In this document: piece by piece, positions 8,987 through 18,171 of the stretch
Layout of the letters: each line of letters starts with the position of its first letter
How positions within the stretch are numbered: the first letter of the stretch is position 1
DNA from: CAYSPT01 sp964432985
GTDB taxonomy: Bacteria; Muiribacteriota; CAYSPT01
Direction: 5' to 3'
Length of the DNA: 49,229 nucleotides
NCBI GenBank assembly: GCA_964432985.1
Contig: CAYSPT010000037.1
Span: 1-49,229 of the forward strand
Made by a program: the position numbers and the translations under genes
The notes under the pieces: generated by a model
The model's input: only the letters and a program-made list of their open reading frames with translations
Database searches by the model: none
What the model was told of the DNA's origin: nothing

Positions 8987-11242
8987 ATGAACGGTGAACA
9001 GGTTGTAACCGTATCTTCAAAACAGATCTACCGGATCATCAACGCCCAGTACAAGGATCCGTTCCGGGTACTTGGGATTCATCCCCGCACAGTGAACGGA
9101 CAGCGGTGCGTGGCCATCCGGACATTCCAGCCGAGAACCTACAACGTGGAAGTGCTTGATCTCACCCGGGGGGGCGAAGCGATCCCCATGAACAAGCTGC
9201 ACAAGGGCGGATTTTACGAACTGGTCACGTTTGATCATACCGACTTGTTCCCCTATATGCTCAGGTATTACGACAAGAACGGCGCCGTCCACGATATCCA
9301 CGATCCCTACCGGTTCCCGCCGGTCATCACCGAGTTCGACCAGTATCTCATCGGCAAGGGTACCAACTACCAGATGTACGACAAGATGGGCGCGCATATC
9401 CTTGAACTTCAGGGGGTCCAGGGGACCCTGTTCGCCGTATGGGCACCCAATGCCCAGCGGGTGAGCGTGGTGGGACCGTTCAACAACTGGAACGGGCGCC
9501 GTCACGCCATGCGCATGCACGGCTCCTCGGGTATCTGGGAGCTGTTCATCCCCGGGCTCGACGTGGGGGAAATCTACAAGTACGAGATCATCACCCCCTG
9601 GGGCAGCCGCAAGTTCAAGGCCGACCCCTTCGGCACGCGAAGCGAGCTGAGCCCCCGTACCGCGTCGGTGGTGAGCAACCCCGAACGGTACTCGTGGAGC
9701 GACGACGAGTGGATGGCCCAACGCCGGGAAAGCAAACCCCACGACAAACCCATGAGCATCTACGAAGTACACCTGGGAGGATGGGCACGAGATTGGGAAG
9801 CGCTGAGAGAGGCCCAGGAGGCTGGTGACGAAGACGAAAAGGGGTTCCTCAATTACAAGGAACTGGCCCACAGCCTGGCTGCCTATGTCAAGGACATGGG
9901 ATTCACCCACATCGAATTGCTGCCCACCATGGAGCACCCGTTCTACGGCTCGTGGGGATACCAGGTTACCGGTTATTTTGCCCCCACCTGCCGGTACGGA
10001 GAGCCCTGGGATTTCAAGTACTTCATTGACTACATGCACAGCCAGGGCATCGGTGTCATCCTGGACTGGGTGCCGGCTCACTTTCCCAAGGACCACCACA
10101 GCCTGGGGCGCTTCGACGGCACTGCACTGTTCGAGCATGCCGACCCGCGCAAGGGCATGCACATGGACTGGGGGACGCTAATCTTCAACTACGGGCGTCA
10201 CGAGGTCCGCAACTTCCTGATATCAAACGCCATCTACTGGCTCGACCGCTACCACATCGACGGGCTGCGGGTAGACGCCGTGGCTTCCATGCTCTACCTG
10301 GATTACTCCCGGGGACACGGGCAATGGGTGCCCAATCGCTACGGCGGCCGGGAAAACCTGGAAGCTATCCACTTCATAAAGACTCTCAACGAGAAAGTGG
10401 AAGAGTTTGCTCCCGGCGCCATGATGATCGCCGAGGAATCCACCTCCTGGCCCAGCGTCTCCCGCCCCACCTACCTTGGAGGGCTGGGCTTCAAATTCAA
10501 GTGGAATATGGGCTGGATGCACGACATGCTGAAGTACATGTCAAACGATCCCATTTACCGCAAATTCCATCACAACAAGATAACCTTCTCCATGATGTAT
10601 GCCTACAGCGAGAATTTCATCCTGCCTTTCAGTCACGACGAGGTGGTACACATGAAAGGCTCCATGCTCAACAAGATGCCTGGTGATGTATGGCAGAAGG
10701 CAGCCAACCTGCGGCTGCTGTATGGATACATGTGGGGACACCCCGGTAAGAAGCTCCTCTTCATGGGCGGGGAGTTTGGTCAGTGGAAGGAATTCAACCA
10801 CGATGAAGCCATCGAGTGGTACCTGCTGAAGCGGCCGTCACACAAGGGTATCCAGCAATGGGTGCGGGACCTCAACCACCTGATGCAAAACGAGCCGGCC
10901 ATGTACGAATTGGACCACGATCAGCAGGGATTCCAGTGGATTGACTGTAATGACAGCGCCAACAGCGTGATTACTTTCACCAGACAGGGCAACGATCCGG
11001 CAGAGGTGCTCCTGTTCGTCTGCAATTTCACCCCGGTGGTCCGGCGCAATTACCGGGTAGGCGTGCCGCTGCCCGGCTTCTGGAAAGAAGTTCTGAACAG
11101 CGACGCCGCAGCCTACTGGGGCAGCAATGTGGGCAACGGCGGCGGCCGCTGGAGCGACCAGTGGTCACACCACGGACAGCCGTTTTCGCTAAACGTGACC
11201 TGCCCGCCGTTGAGCGTGACGGTGTTCAAACGTATGCAGTAG
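8987..11242 (+). CDS. glgB: 1,4-alpha-glucan branching enzyme
   Basis: Cuts alpha-1,4 chains of glycogen and re-joins them as alpha-1,6 branches (family GH13). The 751-residue protein has an N-terminal carbohydrate-binding region (LFAVWAPNAQRVSVVG, about 146-161), the (beta/alpha)8 catalytic barrel with the nucleophile in GLRVDAVASM (Asp430), the acid/base glutamate in MIAEESTSW (Glu483), FSHDEVVH, and a C-terminal beta domain ending FKRMQ. The segment after VHLGGW carries an acidic insertion (EAQEAGDEDEKGF) longer than usual in the family. It ends at a strong terminator shared with the convergent glgC operon, so glycogen synthesis genes face each other here. No glycogen synthase or phosphorylase gene is in the window. 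Confidence 0.97.
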   Translation: MNGEQVVTVSSKQIYRIINAQYKDPFRVLGIHPRTVNGQRCVAIRTFQPRTYNVEVLDLTRGGEAIPMNKLHKGGFYELVTFDHTDLFPYMLRYYDKNGAVHDIHDPYRFPPVITEFDQYLIGKGTNYQMYDKMGAHILELQGVQGTLFAVWAPNAQRVSVVGPFNNWNGRRHAMRMHGSSGIWELFIPGLDVGEIYKYEIITPWGSRKFKADPFGTRSELSPRTASVVSNPERYSWSDDEWMAQRRESKPHDKPMSIYEVHLGGWARDWEALREAQEAGDEDEKGFLNYKELAHSLAAYVKDMGFTHIELLPTMEHPFYGSWGYQVTGYFAPTCRYGEPWDFKYFIDYMHSQGIGVILDWVPAHFPKDHHSLGRFDGTALFEHADPRKGMHMDWGTLIFNYGRHEVRNFLISNAIYWLDRYHIDGLRVDAVASMLYLDYSRGHGQWVPNRYGGRENLEAIHFIKTLNEKVEEFAPGAMMIAEESTSWPSVSRPTYLGGLGFKFKWNMGWMHDMLKYMSNDPIYRKFHHNKITFSMMYAYSENFILPFSHDEVVHMKGSMLNKMPGDVWQKAANLRLLYGYMWGHPGKKLLFMGGEFGQWKEFNHDEAIEWYLLKRPSHKGIQQWVRDLNHLMQNEPAMYELDHDQQGFQWIDCNDSANSVITFTRQGNDPAEVLLFVCNFTPVVRRNYRVGVPLPGFWKEVLNSDAAAYWGSNVGNGGGRWSDQWSHHGQPFSLNVTCPPLSVTVFKRMQ

Positions 11243-11261
11243 GCAGTAACGATAAAAAAAA

Positions 11262-11290
11262 GGCGAGGAAAAATTCCTCGCCTTTTTTTT
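11262..11290. terminator. bidirectional intrinsic terminator between glgB and glgC
   Basis: A 9-base-pair stem GGCGAGGAA/TTCCTCGCC with a 3-base loop is followed by eight T on the plus strand and preceded by a run of A, which is a T run on the minus strand. It therefore serves both converging operons. Confidence 0.93.
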
Positions 11291-11300
11291 ATGCGGGGTT

Positions 11301-12584
11301 CTACTTTATCACCGTGGATCCGGCTGGCAGATCGAGAGAGGGAAACTGCCGCTTTTTGGCACCGGGATAGATGATGCAGTTGCGCCCGATTCGGGAATCA
11401 ACCGGAATGCGGGCCCCCTTGCCCACCAGGACCACTCCCGTGTGCAGATGATCGGGGAACTGCTTGTTGGCTTTGGCGCTGCTTCCGTACCCCACCAGGC
11501 AGCCACGATCGAACACGGTATCCTTGTCGGACACCACCCGGTCCAGGACGGCGCCCCGACGTACCACCACATCATGCAGAAGCACGCACCCGGTAACCTT
11601 TGCTCCCTGCTCTACCCTTACTCCGGGTGAGAGCACCGAGCGCTCTACGTGCCCGTCAATGAAACACCCACGGGAAATCAGCGATTCCTGCACCACTGCC
11701 TGGGGTGAACAGAAGGCCGGAGCACGCTTCTGCAGGTTCCGGTCTTCCGGATTGGTGTAGACCTGCCACCGGTCGAGGTCGAGTTCAGAATCCGGGTCCA
11801 GAATATCCATGTGGGTTTCCCAGTACGCCTGGATGGTTCCGACGTCCTTCCAATACCCTTCGAAAGGATAGGCGAAGACCTTGTAGCGCGGGAAAGCGTA
11901 GGGGAATATGTGCTTGCCGAAATCGTTCCCCTTGCCGGAGCCGATGATCTTCTTGAGAAGCAAATCGAGAATTCCCATGTTAAACACATATATCCCCAGG
12001 GAAGCTGTGTTGCTGGGAGGGTCAGGTATTTTCTCTACGAAATCAACCACCCGGCCGGTCTCGTCAGGTACGGCTATCCCGAACCGCACCACATCTTCCC
12101 ATGGAACCTTCATGACCGCTACGGTGATGTCGGCCCCCTTCTCATCATGGAAAGCCAGCATTTTAGCATAGTCCATCCGGTAGATGTGATCCCCCGACAG
12201 AATAATCACCCGGTCCTGCTTCAAGGACCTGAGGTAGTCGATGTTCTGCCAGACTGCGTCAGCGGTACCCTTATACCAATCGGAAGCTTCGGTACCGGTA
12301 TGAGGAGGAAGAATTTTGCAGAACCGGTCTTCCCCGATGAAATCCCAGGGAGCGCCGGTTCCAATATGCCCCATCATGGAAATGGGCTTGTACTGGGTGA
12401 GTACGCCGACATTGGTAAGGCCGGAGTTCATCACGTTGCTCAATGTAAAATCGATTATCCGGTACATACCGGCAAACGGCACCGCCGGTTTAGCCCGGGA
12501 ACGTCCCATAATGTTGAGCCGTGTCCCGGCACCGCCGGCCAGAAGCATCACTGCTGTTTTTTTTCTCAGAGAGCTAGCCTTCAT
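11301..12584 (-). CDS. glgC: glucose-1-phosphate adenylyltransferase (ADP-glucose pyrophosphorylase)
   Basis: Makes ADP-glucose from glucose-1-phosphate and ATP, the committed step of glycogen synthesis. The 427-residue protein has the intact nucleotide loop LAGGAGTRL (about residues 13-21), AKPAVPFAG, WYKGTADAVWQN, the metal/sugar site LSGDHIYRMD and a C-terminal left-handed beta-helix (hexapeptide-like) region. The ATG at 12584 is preferred over upstream starts because GAGAAGGTG lies just before it and homology starts there. It is 5 bases after the stop of a second glgC-like gene, so the two are in one operon and may form a hetero-oligomer. Catalytic residues look complete, so this copy is the likely active subunit. 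Confidence 0.96.
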   Translation of the reverse strand: MKASSLRKKTAVMLLAGGAGTRLNIMGRSRAKPAVPFAGMYRIIDFTLSNVMNSGLTNVGVLTQYKPISMMGHIGTGAPWDFIGEDRFCKILPPHTGTEASDWYKGTADAVWQNIDYLRSLKQDRVIILSGDHIYRMDYAKMLAFHDEKGADITVAVMKVPWEDVVRFGIAVPDETGRVVDFVEKIPDPPSNTASLGIYVFNMGILDLLLKKIIGSGKGNDFGKHIFPYAFPRYKVFAYPFEGYWKDVGTIQAYWETHMDILDPDSELDLDRWQVYTNPEDRNLQKRAPAFCSPQAVVQESLISRGCFIDGHVERSVLSPGVRVEQGAKVTGCVLLHDVVVRRGAVLDRVVSDKDTVFDRGCLVGYGSSAKANKQFPDHLHTGVVLVGKGARIPVDSRIGRNCIIYPGAKKRQFPSLDLPAGSTVIK

Positions 12585-12589
12585 GGATT

Positions 12590-13903
12590 TCACCTTCTCT
12601 CCATCAGACGGGAAACATGACGTACCGTGGTGCCGTCCGGGACACACGGATTGACGAAGTCGTCCGGCTCTAGATTAGGATGCAGCACACAGTTGGTCCC
12701 GACGGTGAGATCCACCGGCATAAATGTACCCCGTCCCACTATGGTAAGACCGCTTCGCAACTGGTCGGGCATTTCCCGGTTGCGCACCCGTTTGTCACCT
12801 TCACCGATCACGCATCCCTGGGCCACCCTGACTCCCTTGTCGAGAATTGAGTTTTTAACCACCGCATCCTGGGCAATGGTACAGTCGTGTATGATAACAG
12901 AGTTTTCAACCACGGCTCCGCGTTTGACGTACACACACGGTGACAGCACGCAGTTGGTAACCGTCCCCTCGATGACACACCCGTCTGAGATGAGAGAATT
13001 TTTCACACTGCACCCCTTCTCAAACCGTGCTGGAGGAAGGTCGCCGAGCCGGGTGTACTTCAATTTGGTCCGCACTTTCCAGGTTTCAAGATTGATGTTC
13101 GGTCTCTTTCCCAGAACATCCATACTGGCCCGGTAATACTCGTCGGGAGTGCGGGTGTAATTCCAGTACCCGTCGAACACGTAACCGTACACTCGGTCTC
13201 CATCCTCAATCATTCGTGGGATAACTTCACTGTAGATCTGATATGTCGTCCCGTCCCGGTTGTTTTCCACGATCCGCCTGATGAGCGTATCCCGGTTGAA
13301 GATGTAAATGGTCATGGAGGCCAAATTTGATGATGGATTTTCAGGTTTTTCCTCGTAGCTGACAACCCGGGAATCCCGGTCAAGCCCTGCTACTCCAAAC
13401 CGCCGGGCTTCTTTTAATTTGACGGGAACCAAGCCCATGGTCATGCTCGCTCCGACCTTTTTGTGAAACCTGATCATGGGATAGAAATCCATTGAATACA
13501 CATGATCCCCGGAGAGCACTATCACCAGCTCGGGATTTTGAGCGGTTATATAGTTTAGATTATGAAAAACAGCATCGGCAGTTCCCCGGTACCAATCGGT
13601 TTCCGAACCGGTATCCGATACCCGGTAGGGAGGAAGAATCTTCACCCCTCTGCGACGACCAGAAAGGTTCCAGGCTTCACCGACTCCAACATGTTCGATG
13701 AGCGAGGAGGAACGGTACTGGGACAGCACTCCCACCCGGTGGACACCGGAACGCATCAGGTTGGTCAGGGGGAAATCAATGATCCGGTAAATTCCGGCAA
13801 AGGGCACTGCCGATTTGGGCCGTATCATTGTCAGGGGGCCGAGCTCTCCCACTCGTCCACCAGCCAGAACCATGGCGATGACATCGTTGAGTACATCAGG
13901 CAC
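12590..13903 (-). CDS. second ADP-glucose pyrophosphorylase-like protein
   Basis: GlgC/GlgD-family nucleotidyltransferase of about 437 residues. It keeps RPKSAVPFAGIYRIIDF, WYRGTADAVFHN, VLSGDHVYSMDF, SYEEKPENPSSN and the C-terminal beta-helix, but the nucleotide loop reads LAGGRVGELGPLT, so the usual GTRL arginine is missing. In related organisms a degenerate partner (GlgD-like) modulates the catalytic GlgC; a divergent active enzyme is the alternative. The GTG at 13903 is taken as start because AGGAGA lies about 11 bases before it; an upstream ATG would add a low-complexity tail translated from the 15-bp repeat of the previous gene in another frame. Third gene of the four-gene operon. Confidence 0.9.
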   Translation of the reverse strand: MPDVLNDVIAMVLAGGRVGELGPLTMIRPKSAVPFAGIYRIIDFPLTNLMRSGVHRVGVLSQYRSSSLIEHVGVGEAWNLSGRRRGVKILPPYRVSDTGSETDWYRGTADAVFHNLNYITAQNPELVIVLSGDHVYSMDFYPMIRFHKKVGASMTMGLVPVKLKEARRFGVAGLDRDSRVVSYEEKPENPSSNLASMTIYIFNRDTLIRRIVENNRDGTTYQIYSEVIPRMIEDGDRVYGYVFDGYWNYTRTPDEYYRASMDVLGKRPNINLETWKVRTKLKYTRLGDLPPARFEKGCSVKNSLISDGCVIEGTVTNCVLSPCVYVKRGAVVENSVIIHDCTIAQDAVVKNSILDKGVRVAQGCVIGEGDKRVRNREMPDQLRSGLTIVGRGTFMPVDLTVGTNCVLHPNLEPDDFVNPCVPDGTTVRHVSRLMERR

Positions 13904-13937
13904 AGTACTATCACTCTCCTTTTTATACTTTTCCGGT

Positions 13938-15500
13938 CTAATTTTCTCCGGGATTATTCTCTCCGGGAGTATCTTCTCCGGGAGTATCTTCCTGTGAATC
14001 CTCCAGCGGAGCATTAAGACTCCTGGAGTCTTCTGGCAGTATCTCGATGATATGATCGAGCTGGGTCAGTTTCAGAATCTCCAGCACCTGCCACGACACG
14101 TGTTTAAGCTTGAGTGATCCATCATTATCGCTGATTGTTCTGTACAGGGTAAAGAGCAGAGAAATCTCCATACTGTCCACGTAACTGACTTTTTCCAGAT
14201 CCATGATTACCGTTTTAACTCCAGCCGCCATGAGATCTGAAATCTGACGTTTCAACTCACGGCCCTGCGACAGGAGCCGCGTACCTACAAAATTCAGTTC
14301 CGCCACGTCTTCCTTTTGCTCGATGACAAAATACTTAAGCGGCAGCGTGAAGTGGAATGTGGTGCCAATGCCCGGATCACTGGTGAACCAGACATTCCCA
14401 CCGTGGAGACTGACGAAATCTCTCACGAAGGCCAAGCCGAATCCCGAACCTTCCAGGGAGCATCCGACGGGAGCAATGTCTTTAAGGGTCCGGAGCACGA
14501 TTTCCTGTTCCCGGTCTTCCATCCCCCTTCCGGTATCAGCAACGGAAAAGTGTATTTCCTCGCGGTCCTTTTTGCCGGAGACCGTTATCCTGCCGCTCAA
14601 CGTAAATTTAACCGCATTACCGATGAGGTTGGAGAATATGGCCTTGAGCTTTTCCCGGTCGGCGGTGACCCCCAGGTCGGCTGGTATCAATGAGATGAAA
14701 TCGACACCCTTGTTGGACATAACCGTGCTAAAATCGTGACTCACCTCTTCTACCAGAGGTCTCACTTCGACTTCCGCGAAGTTCTCTATCTCGGTCATGA
14801 ACTTGGTCTTTTCCAAAGTGAGAATATTGTTGACCATTTCCACCATGGCCTTGACGTTGCGATCAATCATTCCCACCATCATTGACACATCGGGATCCTG
14901 AATACTCATGAGACCAAGAGCTTCACTGGCGCTGAAAACCGCCTGTAGCGGGCGCTTCAGTTCATGCACGATGAACGAAAGATACCGTTTCTTGACGTGC
15001 CTGGTTTCCTCCAGTTCGGCCACCTGCTCTCTGAGACGGCCGAGCAGTTCCGTGTTCCTGCGAATCAGAGCCAACCGCTCGAAGGCTCTGGTCACGCAGA
15101 GAGTGAGTACATTGATAGATACCGGTTTGACAAGAAAACCGAATATCTTGCCTGCCAGTTCCCCGGCAGTGTTCTCGGCGGATGGCTGCCCGGTCACCAT
15201 GATAACCGCCGCATCAGGAGTCATTTCCAGAACACGGGCCGCAATGTCACGGCCGTGAATGTCCGGAAGCATCATGTCTGTAAGTAAGAGATCGGCTGGC
15301 TCTTTCTTCCATTCTTCCAGGGCCCGCCGGCCGCATTCAACCGCCCGGACATCATAGCCTTTCTTTTTCATAAGGAAGGTGAACATCTGGAGCGTGGCCT
15401 GGTCGTCATCGACAATCAAGACCCGTCCTTTTGATTCAACGGGCTCCGATTCAACCGGTCTCTGTTCCTCTGTAGTGGGTTTTACCTGGTCGTCACTCAA
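13938..15500 (-). CDS. receiver-histidine kinase-STAS hybrid
   Basis: Hybrid signalling protein of 520 residues. Order: receiver 25-140 (acceptor Asp75 in LLLTDMMLP, lysine in LVKPVS), coiled linker 143-170, HisKA with His179 in FIVHELKRPLQ, ATPase domain 280-390 (SNLIGNAVKFT, ADTGRGME, GSGFGLAFVRDF), then a STAS domain about 398-490 with VIMDLEKVSYVDSMEISLL, and a repetitive acidic tail. STAS domains usually occur in anti-sigma-factor antagonists, where a serine in this motif is phosphorylated; here the motif reads VDSMEIS. Start is TTG with AAAGGAG about 11 bases upstream. It follows the ATP-grasp gene by 6 bases and precedes the glgC pair, suggesting control linked to carbon storage, which is inference. 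Confidence 0.92.
   Translation of the reverse strand: MSDDQVKPTTEEQRPVESEPVESKGRVLIVDDDQATLQMFTFLMKKKGYDVRAVECGRRALEEWKKEPADLLLTDMMLPDIHGRDIAARVLEMTPDAAVIMVTGQPSAENTAGELAGKIFGFLVKPVSINVLTLCVTRAFERLALIRRNTELLGRLREQVAELEETRHVKKRYLSFIVHELKRPLQAVFSASEALGLMSIQDPDVSMMVGMIDRNVKAMVEMVNNILTLEKTKFMTEIENFAEVEVRPLVEEVSHDFSTVMSNKGVDFISLIPADLGVTADREKLKAIFSNLIGNAVKFTLSGRITVSGKKDREEIHFSVADTGRGMEDREQEIVLRTLKDIAPVGCSLEGSGFGLAFVRDFVSLHGGNVWFTSDPGIGTTFHFTLPLKYFVIEQKEDVAELNFVGTRLLSQGRELKRQISDLMAAGVKTVIMDLEKVSYVDSMEISLLFTLYRTISDNDGSLKLKHVSWQVLEILKLTQLDHIIEILPEDSRSLNAPLEDSQEDTPGEDTPGENNPGEN
13941..13991 (-). repeat. 15-bp tandem repeat at the 3' end of the hybrid kinase gene
   Basis: Three 15-base units (13977-13991, 13962-13976, 13947-13961) and a partial one lie immediately before the stop codon, encoding EDTPG, EDTPG, ENNPG, EN. 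The core ATCTTCTCCGGGA recurs in another 15-bp tandem repeat near 34.83-34.87 kb inside coaBC. Confidence 0.9.
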
Positions 15501-15506
15501 GCTTTG

Positions 15507-16880
15507 TTACGCTCCTTTCTCTCCGTCCACAACGAATATGGGGATAAGACCGCCGCCGGCGGAAATATTGATAATGGCATCGTCGCTGGTTCGCACCATC
15601 CCCCCTGCGTACTGCCCGTTATAGGCGAAAAAATTAACATTGATCTTCTTGTCTACGAAGGTAAGCCCGGGAGCAGCCTCGGGAAGCGGTTCCTCGGGAA
15701 TGGGAACGTACTCCTGGATAACGTACTTCTGTTTCAACGCCAGATCGATGTGGTCCCTCCACTGGGAAACGGTCGCCGCCGGGCCCACACATACTCCTTT
15801 ACCGCCGAACATGTTCATGGGTTTCAGCACCAGGGTGCTCTGGTTCTCCTCTATGAATTCCAGCATGTCAACCGTCTTGCCACGGTACTCGACTTTGCGG
15901 TCCCGCACCAGCCGGGTCCAGGGAACGTGATCGGCAATGACCTGCCGCTCCTCTTCAGTAAACAGGCTCTGGATCTCTTCCAGCTGGATCACTCCCAGAA
16001 GCGATTTGTTGCTGGCCAGTATAGATCGGGGAGAGTTTACCACACAAATATTTCCTTCGCGGTACGCCTTTCTAAGGGGCTTTATATCATCCATGTGATC
16101 GGTCCAGTCCGGCAGCCAGCCCCGGCGGTACATGACATCTATCGCTTCGCCGTCTTTCGTTCGCAGAACCTTTCCGTCATACTCGAGCCACCGGGGATCG
16201 GAGTAGGCGGACTCGTACCCCCGTTTTTTCAGCCACTCCGAGATAAGCAGAAACTCGGGCAGGGTGGCCGACTTGTCTCCCGCCACCAGGGCAATGAAGG
16301 GCCGCTCTTTCTTACCGCCGAAATCCCGGTAGGCCTCCAGCAGGGTGTTCAGCACCGTGGGAATGAACTGATCGGTATGAAACAGGTACTTCCGTTTCAG
16401 TTTCTCAAGTGGAGGGATGGTGCCCAGCAGCTCCCCCTCGACATCGGAATACATGGGGCCTCCCGGACTGTCGGTATTGAACTCGATAAACTTGAAAAAC
16501 TCATCGGTAAGGAAGGCGTCGTTGCGGGTAATCCGTACCTTGGTGGGATAACCGGGATCGATTGCCACAAGTTCCGTCTCTTCCGGTGTCAGCTCGAACA
16601 GGTCCTTCAAGTCCGGTTCGGTAAAGTACAGGTCGGTTACCTTCTCGAGCACTCTCATGATCACATCGGTGGCCTGGCGGACCACCTCTATTCTGTCCCG
16701 GTCGACAAAATAGGGCTTGATGAAAATTGGAAACGGTTTTTCGCCGCGCAGATAGCAGCCGCGCGTGAAATATTCTTTGTTCACGTCGTCGATCAGCTTC
16801 TTAACCGAATTACCGGAAGACTCCATTTCTGTTAGGATTTCCCGGTAATCATCGTTGACTTTTGCCGCCAGCCTTACCAT
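15507..16880 (-). CDS. circularly permuted ATP-grasp family protein
   Basis: Protein of about 457 residues resembling circularly permuted ATP-grasp proteins (glutathionylspermidine-synthase-like fold). Suggestive motifs are IEFNTDSPGGPMYSD (about 140-154), RRGWLPDW, VVNSPRSILASNKSLL (about 288-303), TLVLKPMNMFGGKGV (about 365-379) and YVIQEYVP; the FGGKGV stretch looks like the nucleotide loop and DKKINVNFF the metal-binding strand. Such enzymes join a carboxylate to an amine using ATP; no substrate can be named. The second ATG (16880) is preferred because AAGGAG is 9 bases upstream of it and abuts the first ATG. It is the first gene of the operon with the hybrid kinase and glgC genes. Confidence 0.75.
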   Translation of the reverse strand: MVRLAAKVNDDYREILTEMESSGNSVKKLIDDVNKEYFTRGCYLRGEKPFPIFIKPYFVDRDRIEVVRQATDVIMRVLEKVTDLYFTEPDLKDLFELTPEETELVAIDPGYPTKVRITRNDAFLTDEFFKFIEFNTDSPGGPMYSDVEGELLGTIPPLEKLKRKYLFHTDQFIPTVLNTLLEAYRDFGGKKERPFIALVAGDKSATLPEFLLISEWLKKRGYESAYSDPRWLEYDGKVLRTKDGEAIDVMYRRGWLPDWTDHMDDIKPLRKAYREGNICVVNSPRSILASNKSLLGVIQLEEIQSLFTEEERQVIADHVPWTRLVRDRKVEYRGKTVDMLEFIEENQSTLVLKPMNMFGGKGVCVGPAATVSQWRDHIDLALKQKYVIQEYVPIPEEPLPEAAPGLTFVDKKINVNFFAYNGQYAGGMVRTSDDAIINISAGGGLIPIFVVDGEKGA

Positions 16881-17052
16881 AGGGTCCATCTCCTTCCGCC
16901 TGCATCCATGTTTTAATTCAGGATCTTCTTTCAGTGTGAAAAACAGTGGAAAAAAGTTTTCTTTGGAAACACGTGTAATAGTACCACAATAAAGACCATC
17001 TCTTAAAGGAGAATATAACTGGCCTGCTTATGAAGACATTCGAATTAAATTG

Positions 17053-17090
17053 AGCCCGAAGGCCTGTTACTAAGCCCGAAGGCCTGTTAC
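17053..17090 (-). repeat. 18-bp direct repeat covering the stop codon of the cNMP-domain gene
   Basis: AGCCCGAAGGCCTGTTAC occurs at 17053-17070 and 17073-17090. The second copy contains the TAA stop of the minus-strand gene; the first lies just downstream. On the minus strand each copy can fold into a short stem with a TTCG tetraloop, so the pair could also act as a weak terminator. Confidence 0.9.
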
Positions 17091-18073
17091 GCGAACGTGT
17101 CGTCAGGGAAGGTGGTTAGATCTATTAGCTCCTGTTTAGAGTCGTGGTAGAGTTTATTGGTTAGCCTGATGTTAAGGCACTGACGCCTGAGAATATTCAA
17201 ATAGAGCTTATTGAGGAGCGTGATATCGCTCTGAGCAATCGACGCCAGTTTATCACTGCTGCAGACGATTACCTCCATGGATTCGCAGGACCTGACCTCG
17301 GCGGAGCGGGCTTCCCTGTCCAGGAAGGACATTTCGCCAAAAACGGTGTTTGACGGAAGAGCTGCAATAACCAGTTGTTCGGAATCAGGCATATTTTTTA
17401 TTACTTCTGCGGTACCCTTTAAGATGACGTAGAGTTCCTGGCGAAACTCACCTTCCCGAATGATTGTCTCACCGGATTCAAATGTCTGGTGTTCACCCAG
17501 ATTGACCAGGCAATCAATCAATTCGAGCTCGTAAGCCCGGGCCATGGCAATGTCCGGATACCGATCATGGTATTCTCCTTTTTCCTTCAGAGTATGCAGG
17601 GTCTTGAGAGTACCTTCGGTAAAGAGAAAATGCTCATCGAGCAGCCGAAGCCGCTCGCTTAAACTTCGTCCTATCGTCCTGAGCATGAGATTGGCAGTAG
17701 CCGGATAATGCTCGTATATCGTGAAAAAATCTCTCCGGTGAAGAGACAGCAGTTCCATATTTTCTCTGGCAATGACCGTCGCTGCACGGGTGGAATCATC
17801 GAGAAGCGCCATTTCTCCAAAAAAGTCTCCCTCTTCGATACTGGAAATAATGAACTTCTCCCTGCCAAGTACATCCAGGATGACATCCACCCCACCTTTT
17901 TGAACAAAAAACATGTGATCACCCTGATCACCCATGTGAAAAATGTCAGATCCCTGGAGCAGTGTCTTTTTCTCAAGGTACTGCACTACTGTCTTGATGT
18001 CTCCGGCCTCAAAACAATTAAAAAAAGGAATAGACGACAAATCACTGGCAACCACCATCACTGCCACCCCCAT
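17087..18073 (-). CDS. protein with two cyclic-nucleotide-binding-like domains
   Basis: Protein of up to 328 residues with two cNMP-binding folds and no helix-turn-helix. Domain one spans about residues 15-140 with GDFFGEMALLDDSTRAATV, domain two about 190-310 with VFGEMSFLDREARSAEV; both keep the phosphate-binding glycine-glutamate and arginine layout of true cNMP pockets. A helical linker joins them. Without an output domain it probably works by protein contact. An ATG at 18058 after GGGGGTGG is as likely a start as the one at 18073. The 151 bases between it and the Crp-like gene upstream hold the 54-bp-period repeat, so it may be transcribed separately. Ligand unknown. Confidence 0.85.
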   Translation of the reverse strand: MGVAVMVVASDLSSIPFFNCFEAGDIKTVVQYLEKKTLLQGSDIFHMGDQGDHMFFVQKGGVDVILDVLGREKFIISSIEEGDFFGEMALLDDSTRAATVIARENMELLSLHRRDFFTIYEHYPATANLMLRTIGRSLSERLRLLDEHFLFTEGTLKTLHTLKEKGEYHDRYPDIAMARAYELELIDCLVNLGEHQTFESGETIIREGEFRQELYVILKGTAEVIKNMPDSEQLVIAALPSNTVFGEMSFLDREARSAEVRSCESMEVIVCSSDKLASIAQSDITLLNKLYLNILRRQCLNIRLTNKLYHDSKQELIDLTTFPDDTFA

Positions 18074-18171
18074 ACGTGTTAAAAGGTGAATTACATATTA
18101 ATGAATTACTTGAATTGTAACACCAAAGAAGAGAGATAGTCAAAGTGTAATAGTAGTAGTGGTTGGAAGAC

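Noticed and set aside
9017..10162. 381-codon frame opposite glgB
   Set aside because: Antisense shadow of a clearly assigned enzyme.
13904..14014. 37-residue N-terminal extension of the second GlgC-like protein
   Set aside because: It is just the 15-bp repeat of the upstream gene read in another frame, and a GTG with SD lies at the family start.
15504..16835. Long open frame opposite the ATP-grasp gene
   Set aside because: Antisense shadow; the minus frame shows ATP-grasp motifs and a proper start signal.
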